DNA from: JAJFUV01 sp964384215
Lineage (GTDB): Bacteria; Acidobacteriota; Terriglobia; Bryobacterales; Bryobacteraceae
Direction of reading: 5' to 3'
DNA length: 64,000 bases
NCBI GenBank assembly: GCA_964384215.1
Contig: CAYLLB010000010.1
Location: 60,561 to 124,560, forward strand
A program made the position numbers and the translations under genes. The notes beneath the pieces were generated by a model that made no database searches, was not told where the DNA came from, and saw nothing but the letters and a program-made list of their open reading frames with translations. Numbering within the stretch: position 1 is the stretch's first letter; each line of letters begins with the position of its first letter. Positions 9,175 through 20,128 of the stretch are shown here, in pieces.

Positions 9175-10558
9175 AAGACGTTCGCGGCGCCCCTGCAGAT
9201 TCGTTCTGCGCCAATTTAATGACCGGGGCGGCTATCTCCCGCACCAGCAATAGCTTCTTGCAGCCGGGACCTGCAGCAAAACGAGCGTCCACACCGAATT
9301 GCCGGGTCCAGACGATATGCCCGCCACTAGTAACCATCGGCCAAGCGCCACGATCCCAGCAGGGCACGCGGTGACGTTGAAACAAGTCCTTTATTTTCGT
9401 TTCGTTACCATGACCCGCGAGCATCATCGCATCCCCGGGTTGCCAGTTGCGCACGGCAAGCGGCCCGATGAGCCGGTCCGCATCCAGGCAATCCCCCGGA
9501 ACCGGCGTATCAATTTCATTCCAAACGACATGAGGGAACGCAGGCGCACCGCCATCCGCGCGATGAAACCTCAAGGTGCCGAAGGACCGCCACACATCCA
9601 GGCCCGGCAGCAGCAATCTGCCGTGTCCGTCGCGCTTGCGCGCCAGGTTGAGCACGCGCTCGACGTGGTGGAATTCCACGCCCGACAAACCGCCCTTGGC
9701 CACCTCGATGGTGTGCCGCACCAGGCGGCGGGACGCTGCCGGCGGCAACTCAGCCAAGACCTTCGCATTCACCAGTACGGCGGAGGCGTCCATGCGCAGA
9801 TGTTCAGCAGCCAGTGCTTGGACGGCCTTCTCCCAGTAGTCCTCCTCGTCCCGCGCAATCCTGCTTAACTGAACCAGCGTACCGGCCAGCAAGGGATTCC
9901 AGTCCCGTTCAAGGGCCGGGAGCAGGTCCAGGCGGATGCGGTTGCGCGCGAAGCGCCGCTCGGCATTCGAGGAATCCTCGCGCCACACGATGCCGCGTTC
10001 ACTGAGCCACGAGCGGATCTCCGCGCGGCGCAATTCGAGCAGCGGACGCGCGATGCCGTCCGGCGTGAGTGCGCGCATGCCCGCCAATCCCGTGATGCCC
10101 GCCCCTCGCAGGAAGCGGAAGAGGACCGTCTCGGCCTGGTCATCCGCCGTGTGGCCGGTGGCCACGCGATCCACCACCCCGTCGCGTATTAGTCCCAGAT
10201 AGAAACCGCGCCGCGCCTCCCGCGCCGCTTGTTCCAGGTTTCCGCCCAACGCGGCCACGTTCACCGAGCGCAGGTCGAAAGGGAGACCCGATGCAGCCGC
10301 CAACCGCTCCACGAACCCGGCGTCCGCGCGCGATTCAGTTCCGCGCAGACCGTGATCCAGGTGCAGGACACGCAAGTGCAAGTCCCAGCGAGGCGCCAGT
10401 TCCATGAGGACTTTCAGCAGGCACACGGAGTCCGCGCCGCCGGAGACTGCCACGCCAACACGGCAACCCGGCGGGAACAACCCGTGACGCACGACGAATT
10501 CTGCTACGCGTTCGATCAAGCTACCAGGCCGCACCGCTCCACAGACAGGACAACTCAC
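9170..10558 (-). CDS. tilS: tRNA(Ile)-lysidine synthase TilS
   Basis: A 462-residue protein with the N-type ATP-pyrophosphatase P-loop SGGADS near residue 40, the HGLRG segment and HTADDQAETVLFRFLRG. These define TilS, which modifies C34 of tRNA-Ile(CAU) to lysidine so that it reads AUA. A C-terminal substrate-binding region follows (about 350-440). The start is uncertain: the frame opens at GTG 10558 with the residues MSCPVCGAVRPGS before the usual LIERV start. An internal TTG at the Leu of LIERV would give a more typical N-terminus. The gene is upstream of ftsH on the same strand. Confidence 0.92.
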   Translation of the reverse strand: MSCPVCGAVRPGSLIERVAEFVVRHGLFPPGCRVGVAVSGGADSVCLLKVLMELAPRWDLHLRVLHLDHGLRGTESRADAGFVERLAAASGLPFDLRSVNVAALGGNLEQAAREARRGFYLGLIRDGVVDRVATGHTADDQAETVLFRFLRGAGITGLAGMRALTPDGIARPLLELRRAEIRSWLSERGIVWREDSSNAERRFARNRIRLDLLPALERDWNPLLAGTLVQLSRIARDEEDYWEKAVQALAAEHLRMDASAVLVNAKVLAELPPAASRRLVRHTIEVAKGGLSGVEFHHVERVLNLARKRDGHGRLLLPGLDVWRSFGTLRFHRADGGAPAFPHVVWNEIDTPVPGDCLDADRLIGPLAVRNWQPGDAMMLAGHGNETKIKDLFQRHRVPCWDRGAWPMVTSGGHIVWTRQFGVDARFAAGPGCKKLLLVREIAAPVIKLAQNESAGAPRTSL

Positions 10559-10568
10559 GCCGCTGCTA

Positions 10569-10681
10569 ACAGGCCGCGGAAAAACCAGGGACAGACCTCT
10601 CTGTCCACAATGGCAATCGCCGGCAATAAGAACCTTCTCGCGCGAGGCAGAGCAGTCTGTCCCGTTTTTTCGCGGCCTGAT
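10569..10681. repeat. Imperfect inverted repeat, REP/MITE-like
   Basis: The left arm (10570-10596) reads CAGGCCGCGGAAAAACC followed by AGGGACAGAC. The right arm (10655-10680) reads GTCTGTCCC followed by GTTTTTTCGCGGCCTGA, which is the reverse complement of the left arm with about three differences. The arms enclose roughly 58 bases with no gene. Inside the left side, GGACAG and CTGTCC (10590-10606) form a second short hairpin. The 113-bp unit fits a small non-autonomous inverted-repeat element or REP-type repeat. It could also act as a structured end for the tilS or methyltransferase transcripts. Confidence 0.6.
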
Positions 10682-10721
10682 AAAGGGGGCGATAGTCCCA
10701 TTGTACGAGGTGGCGGCGCGG

Positions 10722-11282
10722 TCAGGACTTTTTCAGCAGAGCGGCGTGGCTGCGGCGGATGGTTACTTGCCGTTCAATTTGCAGTCCGGCGGCTCCGGCG
10801 AATTTCAACTCCTTGTCGAAATCGTGCTCCGAAACGTGGCCGGATGGTTCGACCAGCAGGAGCGCCGCACCCGGCTTCATCGCTTGGGCCGTTTCCCGGA
10901 AAAATACCTCCTGGTTCGGCAATTCGTGGACCACGGCGCAGACAAGAACGAAGTCCACCCGGCCGGCCAGGTCGGCCAAGCCCATAGAGTCCGGCGCACA
11001 GGCGCGGGCGTCAATCCGGTCTGCCACGCCCGCCTTCGCCGCGCGGCGCATCAGCACATCGAGCATCTTCCGCTCAATGTCAACCGCCACTACGCGGCCG
11101 CCCTTTCCCACCAGCCGGGCCATCTCGATAGTGAAGAAGCCCATGCCAGGACCCGGTTCGAGCACCGTCATGCCCGGTTTCAAATGCGCGGCGACCAGCG
11201 ATCCCGGCGTGTACCACAACCGCCGGACCGGACTGGCGAGAAAATACCCCATCCACCAAGGACAGACCCTACGTTGCGCCAT
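10722..11282 (-). CDS. Class I SAM-dependent methyltransferase
   Basis: A protein of about 186 residues from ATG 11282 with the Rossmann motif I VLEPGPGMGFFTIEMA, the acidic residue in VVAVDIE, and a post-motif strand DFVLVCAVVHEL. This is the UbiE/Mtf11-like methyltransferase fold. The N-terminal segment CPWWMGYFLASPVRRL is common in small methyltransferases of this type, which is why I start at 11282 rather than at 11315. The substrate is unknown. The gene lies between the inverted repeat and a glycosidase gene on the same strand. Confidence 0.75.
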   Translation of the reverse strand: MAQRRVCPWWMGYFLASPVRRLWYTPGSLVAAHLKPGMTVLEPGPGMGFFTIEMARLVGKGGRVVAVDIERKMLDVLMRRAAKAGVADRIDARACAPDSMGLADLAGRVDFVLVCAVVHELPNQEVFFRETAQAMKPGAALLLVEPSGHVSEHDFDKELKFAGAAGLQIERQVTIRRSHAALLKKS

Positions 11283-11328
11283 TTTGATATAGCACCCGAA
11301 ATTCAAACGTAACATGTACGCGGCGCCG

Positions 11329-13146
11329 CTAACGCGATGCCCAACCCGTAGGGACCGTCAGTAACGCCAGGAAATTGTCCACCAGCAACCCCTCATAACC
11401 GTGTGGGGTCCCATCCCAGGCGCGCCAGTCGTAGGTGAGGCCACCGGGACCGAAGCCTTGGAAGTTGCCTTTCTCGAAACCATCGAGCAGCGGGAAAAGA
11501 ATGCCATCGGCATCCTTGCGGCGTCCCAGTTGGTAGAGAGCCTGGAGCGTCCAATACACATGACAGGCCGACGCCCCGCCGTTCTCGTAAATCTGGAATC
11601 CGTCACTGCCGTCGTCCTTCTGCGATCCGCCCCAACGGTGTTCCGTGGTGATGTAGTCTTCGCGGCGCACCGGAACGAGGTTTCCTGGAAGCCCGAATTC
11701 GAAATGGCCGTAGCCCACTTCTTTGAGCTTGGCCAGCAGGCGGTCCATGATCTGGTTTGCCCGCGCCGCGGGAACCAAACCGACCGAGATGGCCAGACCT
11801 TGCACGAAAGTGAAATAGTAGTCGTGGAGCTGCCCATCGGCGCTCCTCCAGCCGGCCAGCACGCCGGTAGCAGGATTGTAGAACGTGGGCACATACGCCC
11901 GCCTGAGTTGTTCGGCTTTGTCGCGATACTCGCGGGAACGCGCCCCCTTGCCGGCGCGTCCGGCGAGGTCCGCCATGTCAAGCAGGGCGCGGTAGGCCAG
12001 CGCGTTCGAGTATGCGTCCTTGTGGCCGAAACCGATGGCGTCCCACCAATTGGCGGGCCGGCACTTCAACACTTCGGGCCAGGACCCTGTATCCCCGCTG
12101 AGAGGATACTCGATCAACCCGTCCCCGTCACTATCGAAGGCGAGAATGCGCGCAGTCCACGCTTCAATCCCCTCATAGTTCTTCTTAAGCCATTCCGCAT
12201 CGCCGGTCGCCCGCACATACTCGGCCGCAGAGATAACCAGCGATGGAAAGGTGTCCAGGCTATCGTGTGGGTAACGGTCCTTATCCGCCGTCACACCTCG
12301 ATAGCCGCGCATGCCGTAGCCTTTCATCCCGGCCAGGTATCGGTCCAGCGTGTCGCGCATCAAGTCCGTCGCCCGGAGTCCGTCCGCCAGCGGCGGGCAC
12401 CGAGATGCGACCAGAGCATACTGGAAGTAGGTAAGCGGCGCGGGATCACTGGCCGAGTGGTTGGCCAGGACCTTGAAGCGCGGGTTGAGCTGGAAGATGC
12501 TTATGAAATTGCGGCGATAGCCGTCGAAGCGCGGATCCTGTTCCACCACCGGCGGACCGGGGTGAATGCTCACCACGTCAAGAATGTACTCGACTTGCGG
12601 CAGGGCGCGTGTGGCGGCCGGAAACGTCACGTTGACCCAATAACCCTCCTTGCCCCGGCTGGCATCGTAGGGCAAGGAGAGTTTCACCGCAGCGCTCGTA
12701 GTGATCCGCAAGGTGCCGTGATCCGGCATGTGCAGCAGCGCGGGCAGGCGCACGCTGCCGTCTTCGTTTATCCTACCGAGCAGCGTGGCGTGGCAAACGT
12801 GCGGATCAATGGAGATTTCCAACGCTTCCGGAGCAACCTGCTCACTCCATTGCGAACGCAACCGGATCTGCTTCTCGGAAAAGGCGATCCTCCACACAGG
12901 GGCCTCATCGAGCAGGTACTCAGCCGTCGCGCCGGTGCGCTTCACCGCATAGGGTTTCAAAGGTGTACCCGGCGCGTGCAACACATTCACCGAGAGTTTG
13001 CCACGGCCCAAGCTGTCTACGGCGAGCGTTTGAAACGCCGGCTTGGCAGGAGAAAGTGCTACCCTCAGGAACTTCGAAATGTAATTCAGCTCCACTGCCG
13101 CCGCCGGGAGAATCGACAGAGCAAAAAGCAAACCGATCCGTTTCAC
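11329..13146 (-). CDS. Secreted six-hairpin (alpha/alpha barrel) glycoside hydrolase
   Basis: A 605-residue protein starting at GTG 13144-13146, preceded by an AGGAGG ribosome-binding site about 7 bases upstream. A Sec signal peptide (RIGLLFALSILPAAAVE) leads to a beta-rich N-terminal region (about 30-200). A helical (alpha/alpha)6 toroid (about 230-600) follows, with motifs such as DGDGLIEYP, ENGGASACHVYWTLQALY and RAWDGTPHGYEG. The barrel resembles the glycogen-debranching, MGH1-like and GH63-like clan. The acidic residues in FDSDGDGL and the late W-DGTPHGYEG are candidate catalytic-site elements, but I cannot assign a family or substrate. It lies 14 bases downstream of the DUF1080-PHP gene and is probably in its operon. 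Confidence 0.65.
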   Translation of the reverse strand: MKRIGLLFALSILPAAAVELNYISKFLRVALSPAKPAFQTLAVDSLGRGKLSVNVLHAPGTPLKPYAVKRTGATAEYLLDEAPVWRIAFSEKQIRLRSQWSEQVAPEALEISIDPHVCHATLLGRINEDGSVRLPALLHMPDHGTLRITTSAAVKLSLPYDASRGKEGYWVNVTFPAATRALPQVEYILDVVSIHPGPPVVEQDPRFDGYRRNFISIFQLNPRFKVLANHSASDPAPLTYFQYALVASRCPPLADGLRATDLMRDTLDRYLAGMKGYGMRGYRGVTADKDRYPHDSLDTFPSLVISAAEYVRATGDAEWLKKNYEGIEAWTARILAFDSDGDGLIEYPLSGDTGSWPEVLKCRPANWWDAIGFGHKDAYSNALAYRALLDMADLAGRAGKGARSREYRDKAEQLRRAYVPTFYNPATGVLAGWRSADGQLHDYYFTFVQGLAISVGLVPAARANQIMDRLLAKLKEVGYGHFEFGLPGNLVPVRREDYITTEHRWGGSQKDDGSDGFQIYENGGASACHVYWTLQALYQLGRRKDADGILFPLLDGFEKGNFQGFGPGGLTYDWRAWDGTPHGYEGLLVDNFLALLTVPTGWASR

Positions 13147-13160
13147 GGAGGGGCCTCCTG

Positions 13161-14651
13161 TCAGCCGCGCAGCACTCCGCCCTTGCGCTCGACAGCCTTG
13201 GGCCACCAGGCGCCTGGCACGAAAAAGTCGCGCCAGGTCAGTTGGCATTCCTCCACCATCTTGAGTCCGTATTCGCTACGCCCAAGATCGTATGGGCCGC
13301 CGTTGTTGGTGCCGAAGGTAAACTTGCAGCCCGCCGCTTTGGCCATGCGGATGAAGGCCGGGCTCGGCAAATGGTAGCGGTCGTTGATTTCGATGGCCAC
13401 ATGGTTGCGCGCGGCCGCTTCGGTTACCCGCCGCATGCGCGGCTCGGTCCAAAGCCGGTCGTAGTCTTTGGCGATCTGGTCGGGCAGGAACGTCGGATTC
13501 ACGTAAATGTCGATGGGCTCGCGCTCCAGGATGCCGGCGGCCCGGTCGACAAGCGTATCCATGAACTCCTGCTCGTCCGTGATGGTTCCTACCTCGTCGC
13601 GAACCCAAGTGCGCATGCGGCGGCCGCGGTTGTCGGTCCACGTCATCGAATCGGTGAAGACGTAATCGAACAGCGCGACAGCCTCCCGTGAAACCATCTG
13701 CACCCACTCGCGCCCTTCCGCCTGCAAGGCAAGGAAGACAGGCCGGCTTTTCATGTCGTCGATGAATTGCCTCAACCCGGCGTCATCGTGAACGGGAAAC
13801 CCCTTCCCGCAGTTGACCGCGATCCCATATTGGATGCCGTCGCGCCGCGAACGCGCGAGCGCCTGTTCGATGGTCAACCCCGCTTTCAGGTGAACGTGGT
13901 AGTCGACCATGGGGATGTTACGCGCGCCACAGGCGATGATCCTGCGGTAGGCGTCGTCCACCACGGGCGCTTCCTCGCCCGGCGGCGTCACGGCGCCCGC
14001 GAGCGGGCGCACGCGGATGGAACGGAACCGGGCGCGCGAGTCTGCATCGTGGCACTGCAAAGCGAACGTGCCGTGGCTGAGAAACCGGCCGCGCGGTATG
14101 CCGGGCGGAATTACGGGCGCCTCGGGCTCGGTGTAATCCACCAGCAATGTGTCGTTCAACCGCACCTGCACGTTCTTGCCGCGAACGGCGATGTGGATTT
14201 TGAACCATTCGCCGTCCGCCACAAGCTGTTTGTAAATGTTGCGGATCCCGTAAAGCGAGCCCGTCTTCTTGCGCTCGAGATAGCCGCCCTCGCCCGTAGC
14301 CGTGTTGTTGAGCTGGACCTCGAATCCCTTCTCCGGCCATCCCTTGGCTTGATAGGCGGTGTGGAAGTAGATGCCTGAATTGGCGCGCGGGTGGAGCAGC
14401 GCCTCCACTTCGAGTTCGAAGTTGCGGAAATCCGCCCGGCTCACCGGGCCCGTGTAGAACAAGTGCGAAGGAGGACCACCGGCTTCGATGGCGCCGCCGG
14501 CCACCTTCCACGATCCGGCATCCCCGCCAGCGCGCCAGCCGTCCAGGTTTTTCCCGTTGAACAACTCGATCCAGCCACCTCCGGCCGCTTGGAGCGGCAA
14601 GGTTGCCGCGGCGGCCAAAACGTCTCGTCGTGAAAGCAAGGATTCCCGCAT
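13161..14651 (-). CDS. DUF1080 (3-keto-disaccharide hydrolase-like) domain fused to a PHP/amidohydrolase-like domain
   Basis: A 496-residue protein. The N-terminus has a Tat-like leader (LSRRDVLAAAATLPLQAAG). A DUF1080 concanavalin-like domain at about 26-215 has the hallmark WIELFNGKNLDGW, then ANSGIYFHTAYQ and KGFEVQLNN. From about 235 to 490 there is a TIM-barrel metal-dependent domain starting with MVDYHVHLKAG and continuing with HVAIEINDRYHLP and FTFGTNNGG, as in PHP phosphoesterase-like proteins. DUF1080 proteins have been linked to 3-keto-glycoside hydrolysis. The PHP-like partner could act on the released product, but that is inference. The gene is divergent from the sulfatase gene. 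Confidence 0.75.
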   Translation of the reverse strand: MRESLLSRRDVLAAAATLPLQAAGGGWIELFNGKNLDGWRAGGDAGSWKVAGGAIEAGGPPSHLFYTGPVSRADFRNFELEVEALLHPRANSGIYFHTAYQAKGWPEKGFEVQLNNTATGEGGYLERKKTGSLYGIRNIYKQLVADGEWFKIHIAVRGKNVQVRLNDTLLVDYTEPEAPVIPPGIPRGRFLSHGTFALQCHDADSRARFRSIRVRPLAGAVTPPGEEAPVVDDAYRRIIACGARNIPMVDYHVHLKAGLTIEQALARSRRDGIQYGIAVNCGKGFPVHDDAGLRQFIDDMKSRPVFLALQAEGREWVQMVSREAVALFDYVFTDSMTWTDNRGRRMRTWVRDEVGTITDEQEFMDTLVDRAAGILEREPIDIYVNPTFLPDQIAKDYDRLWTEPRMRRVTEAAARNHVAIEINDRYHLPSPAFIRMAKAAGCKFTFGTNNGGPYDLGRSEYGLKMVEECQLTWRDFFVPGAWWPKAVERKGGVLRG

Positions 14652-14732
14652 AGTGAAGTCTCACTGGCCAGTATACGGACATGATACGTCGATGTGGGTT
14701 GCTATAAGATCATTTCGGAAGGGAGTGCATAA

Positions 14733-16178
14733 ATGAATCTATTGAGCCGCAGGGAGATGCTGAGCCTGGCCGCAGCACCCGTGGCCCGGGGAGCGCTTCG
14801 CAGCCGGCCGAACATCCTTTACATCATGGCGGACGATCACGCTTCGCACGCCATCTCAGCCTATGGCAGCCGTATCAACCGGACGCCGAACCTCGATCGC
14901 ATCGCCCAGGGTGGCGCGCGGCTCGACAACTGTTTCTGCACCAATTCCATCTGCACGCCCAGCCGGGCCGCCATCCTTACCGGCCAGTACAGCCACAAGA
15001 ACGGCGTCTACACGCTCTCCGACCGCTTGGACCCCAGCCACGACAACGTCGCCAAACGGCTGCAAAGCGCGGGCTACCAGACGGCCATCGTCGGCAAATG
15101 GCACCTGGTGACGGACCCATCCGGCTTCGACTATTGGAACATCCTGCCCGGCCAGGGCGACTACTACAATCCCGTCTTCATAGATCGCGGCGAGAAGAAG
15201 AAACACCAGGGGTATTGCACGGACCTCATCACGGATTTCAGCTTGGACTGGCTCAGGAAGCGCGATCCGGGCAGGCCGTTTTTCCTGATGTGCCACCACA
15301 AGGCTCCGCACCGGCCGTGGCTGCCCGGACCCAAGTACGCGCACTTGTTCGACGGCCAGACCATCCCCGAACCCGATAACCTGTTCGACCATTACGAAAG
15401 CCGCCCGGCGAGCATCGCCAATGTGAAGATGCGGGTCGGAGAAGACAGTACCAAAACGGATCTGAAGGTAGATATTCCTTCCGGTCTCACGGGCGATGCC
15501 TTGCGCAAGTGGGCCTACCAGTACTACATCAAGGACTATCTGCGCTGTGTTCAAAGCGTGGACGACGGTGTCGGGCGTCTGCTTGACTACCTGGACGCGG
15601 AGGACCTCGCGCGCGACACCGTCGTGATCTACACGTCCGACCAGGGTTTCTTCCTCGGCGACCACGGCTGGTATGACAAGCGCCTGATGTACGAAGAGTC
15701 GCTGCGCATGCCCTTCCTCATCCGGTATCCCGGCGTGATTCGCCCCGGCACAGTGAACAAGGACATGGTGCTGAACATCGACTTTGCGCCGTTGTTCCTC
15801 GAGTATGCGCGAGCAGCCAAACCCGCCGCGATGCAGGGCCGCGGTTTCCGCGCGAATCTCGAAGGCCGCACGCCGCGCGATTGGCGCCGCTCGATGTACT
15901 ACCGCTACTGGATGCACAACGACGAAAGCCATCACGTGCCGGCCAGCTACGGCCTCCGCACGCACCGCTACAAGCTGATCTACGTTTACGGCCAGCCTCT
16001 CGACATGCGCGGGGCAAATCCGCCGGCCACCGTGCCCGCCTGGGAACTCTACGATCTCGAAAAAGATCCGCGCGAGATGCGAAACCTTTACGACGATCCC
16101 GCTTATGCCAAGGTGGTGAGGGAACTGAAGGCGGAACTCGACAGGCTGCAGCGCGAAGCGGGAGACACGCCGGCATAG
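14733..16178 (+). CDS. Type I sulfatase (arylsulfatase/choline-sulfatase family)
   Basis: A 481-residue formylglycine-dependent sulfatase. The leader NLLSRREMLSLAAAPVARGA is Tat-like. The metal site is IMADDH near 29-34. The maturation motif CTPSR begins at Cys74, the residue oxidised to formylglycine. The conserved GKWH, KAPHRPW and DQGFFLGDHGWYDK segments follow. It cleaves sulfate esters from a carbohydrate or small molecule, probably in the periplasm. The upstream region has GGAAGGGAG (14717-14725) as a ribosome-binding site and TATAAG (14703-14708) as a possible -10 box. No convincing catalytic sulfatase-maturing enzyme is seen in the window. Confidence 0.92.
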   Translation: MNLLSRREMLSLAAAPVARGALRSRPNILYIMADDHASHAISAYGSRINRTPNLDRIAQGGARLDNCFCTNSICTPSRAAILTGQYSHKNGVYTLSDRLDPSHDNVAKRLQSAGYQTAIVGKWHLVTDPSGFDYWNILPGQGDYYNPVFIDRGEKKKHQGYCTDLITDFSLDWLRKRDPGRPFFLMCHHKAPHRPWLPGPKYAHLFDGQTIPEPDNLFDHYESRPASIANVKMRVGEDSTKTDLKVDIPSGLTGDALRKWAYQYYIKDYLRCVQSVDDGVGRLLDYLDAEDLARDTVVIYTSDQGFFLGDHGWYDKRLMYEESLRMPFLIRYPGVIRPGTVNKDMVLNIDFAPLFLEYARAAKPAAMQGRGFRANLEGRTPRDWRRSMYYRYWMHNDESHHVPASYGLRTHRYKLIYVYGQPLDMRGANPPATVPAWELYDLEKDPREMRNLYDDPAYAKVVRELKAELDRLQREAGDTPA

Positions 16179-16237
16179 TGGCGGCAGTCGCGCCGGTTTG
16201 CACGCAGGGACGTTTCGCACCGTCTACAATATTCCTG

Positions 16238-19150
<2,913 letters not shown>

Positions 19151-19684
19151 GCTCTGCAGCCTTCCGCCGCAGACGCCGTATGTGTAAATAGACACGGACC
19201 GCCGCATAACCCAGCAAAACCACAACACAAGATTGCACCACTTTCGCCCAGGCGTAGAACTCATACAAAACACTACTGGAACTGCGGGGACTCCTGCTTA
19301 ATATCACCAAGCTGGCCATCAGAAACACCAGCAGTAACATCAGGAGACGGCGGTATTTCTCCACTTTGCTGTCCACGTCCGTGAACACCTCCGGAGCCGA
19401 GGCGTCGCCCGTCCGGAAGCAGTGCCATCCGCCGAACGAGCATACGTGTTCCCAGCCGGAATCCGCGAACAGTGTGAAGTACTCTTCGAGCGACCGATTT
19501 GAACCTGGACGGTAGTCCAAGCGATAGCGGAACTCACCGGGCTTGCCTTCGACGAAGCGAAAGACAATTCCTCCGCGCACCAGGTGCCACCCCTGACGCG
19601 CCATCTTCTCCAGCCACTTCTCCTCCTGATCGTCCTGCCAGGCGAAGAAGAACCTGAAAACGCTTCTTGTCTTTCCCGATTGGT

Positions 19685-20029
19685 TCATTGCGCTTCTCCT
19701 TTCGCCGCCAACGCCTTGCGCCCCAACTCGGACAAACTCTGCATACGCGCACACTCGCACTCCACTACGCGGCGGCCGAGCGCGGTCAGTACGTAATGTT
19801 TGCGTCTTTCGTCTTCGCCGCTGGATTCGCCAGTCCGGCGGATGAGTTCCTGATCGAGCAGCTTGGTTAGCGCGCCGTAAAGCGTCCCCGGCCCCAGCTT
19901 TTGCGCACCGCCACTCAACGCCGAGACTTCCTGCATGATGGCGTAGCCGTGCTTGGGTGAGGCAAGTGATGCCAGGATCAGGAATGTAGCCTCGGTCAAA
20001 GGCAGAAAGGACATCGGATCGTGTTTCAT
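19685..20029 (-). CDS. PadR-family transcriptional regulator
   Basis: A 114-residue protein from ATG 20029 with the ribosome-binding site AGGAAG. The winged-helix region reads PLTEATFLILASLASPKHGYAIMQEV, and GPGTLYGALTKLLDQELI is the recognition helix and turn typical of PadR. The wing contains DERRKHYVLTALGRR. A C-terminal helix (about 90-114) would mediate dimerisation. The gene is the first of a two-gene unit with the DUF2812 membrane protein, and a repeated CGATATA operator lies directly upstream, so autoregulation is likely. Confidence 0.92.
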   Translation of the reverse strand: MKHDPMSFLPLTEATFLILASLASPKHGYAIMQEVSALSGGAQKLGPGTLYGALTKLLDQELIRRTGESSGEDERRKHYVLTALGRRVVECECARMQSLSELGRKALAAKGEAQ

Positions 20030-20045
20030 TGTCTTCCTATCGCGA

Positions 20046-20084
20046 TGCGATATAACGTGAGACGATATATCGTACGACGATATA
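20046..20084. promoter_or_regulatory. PadR operator: three CGATATA repeats at 15-bp spacing
   Basis: Three copies of the nonamer pattern (TG/GA)CGATATA start at 20046, 20061 and 20076, exactly 15 bases apart. The last two create the perfect inverted repeat TATATCGT-ACG-ACGATATA (20066-20084) and the 12-bp palindrome ACGATATATCGT (20062-20073). The array is 17 bases upstream of the padR start codon and probably covers its promoter. It fits an autoregulatory operator; the spacing differs from a single dimer site and suggests more than one bound dimer. Confidence 0.65.
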
Positions 20085-20128
20085 GTACATGGGTTCTGTC
20101 CCCTTGTCAAGAGAAAAAGCGAGAAAAA

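Noticed and set aside
11401..13377. Plus-strand open frame of 658 codons
   Set aside because: It is the antisense of the glycosidase gene, has no signal or motif, and is an effect of high GC content.
14856..16220. Minus-strand open frame of 454 codons
   Set aside because: Antisense of the sulfatase gene; low-complexity composition and no family features.
15881..16237. Longer N-terminus for the histidine kinase
   Set aside because: It would overlap the sulfatase gene by 298 bases, and the residues are Arg-rich with no domain; ATG 16238 fits the PAS start.
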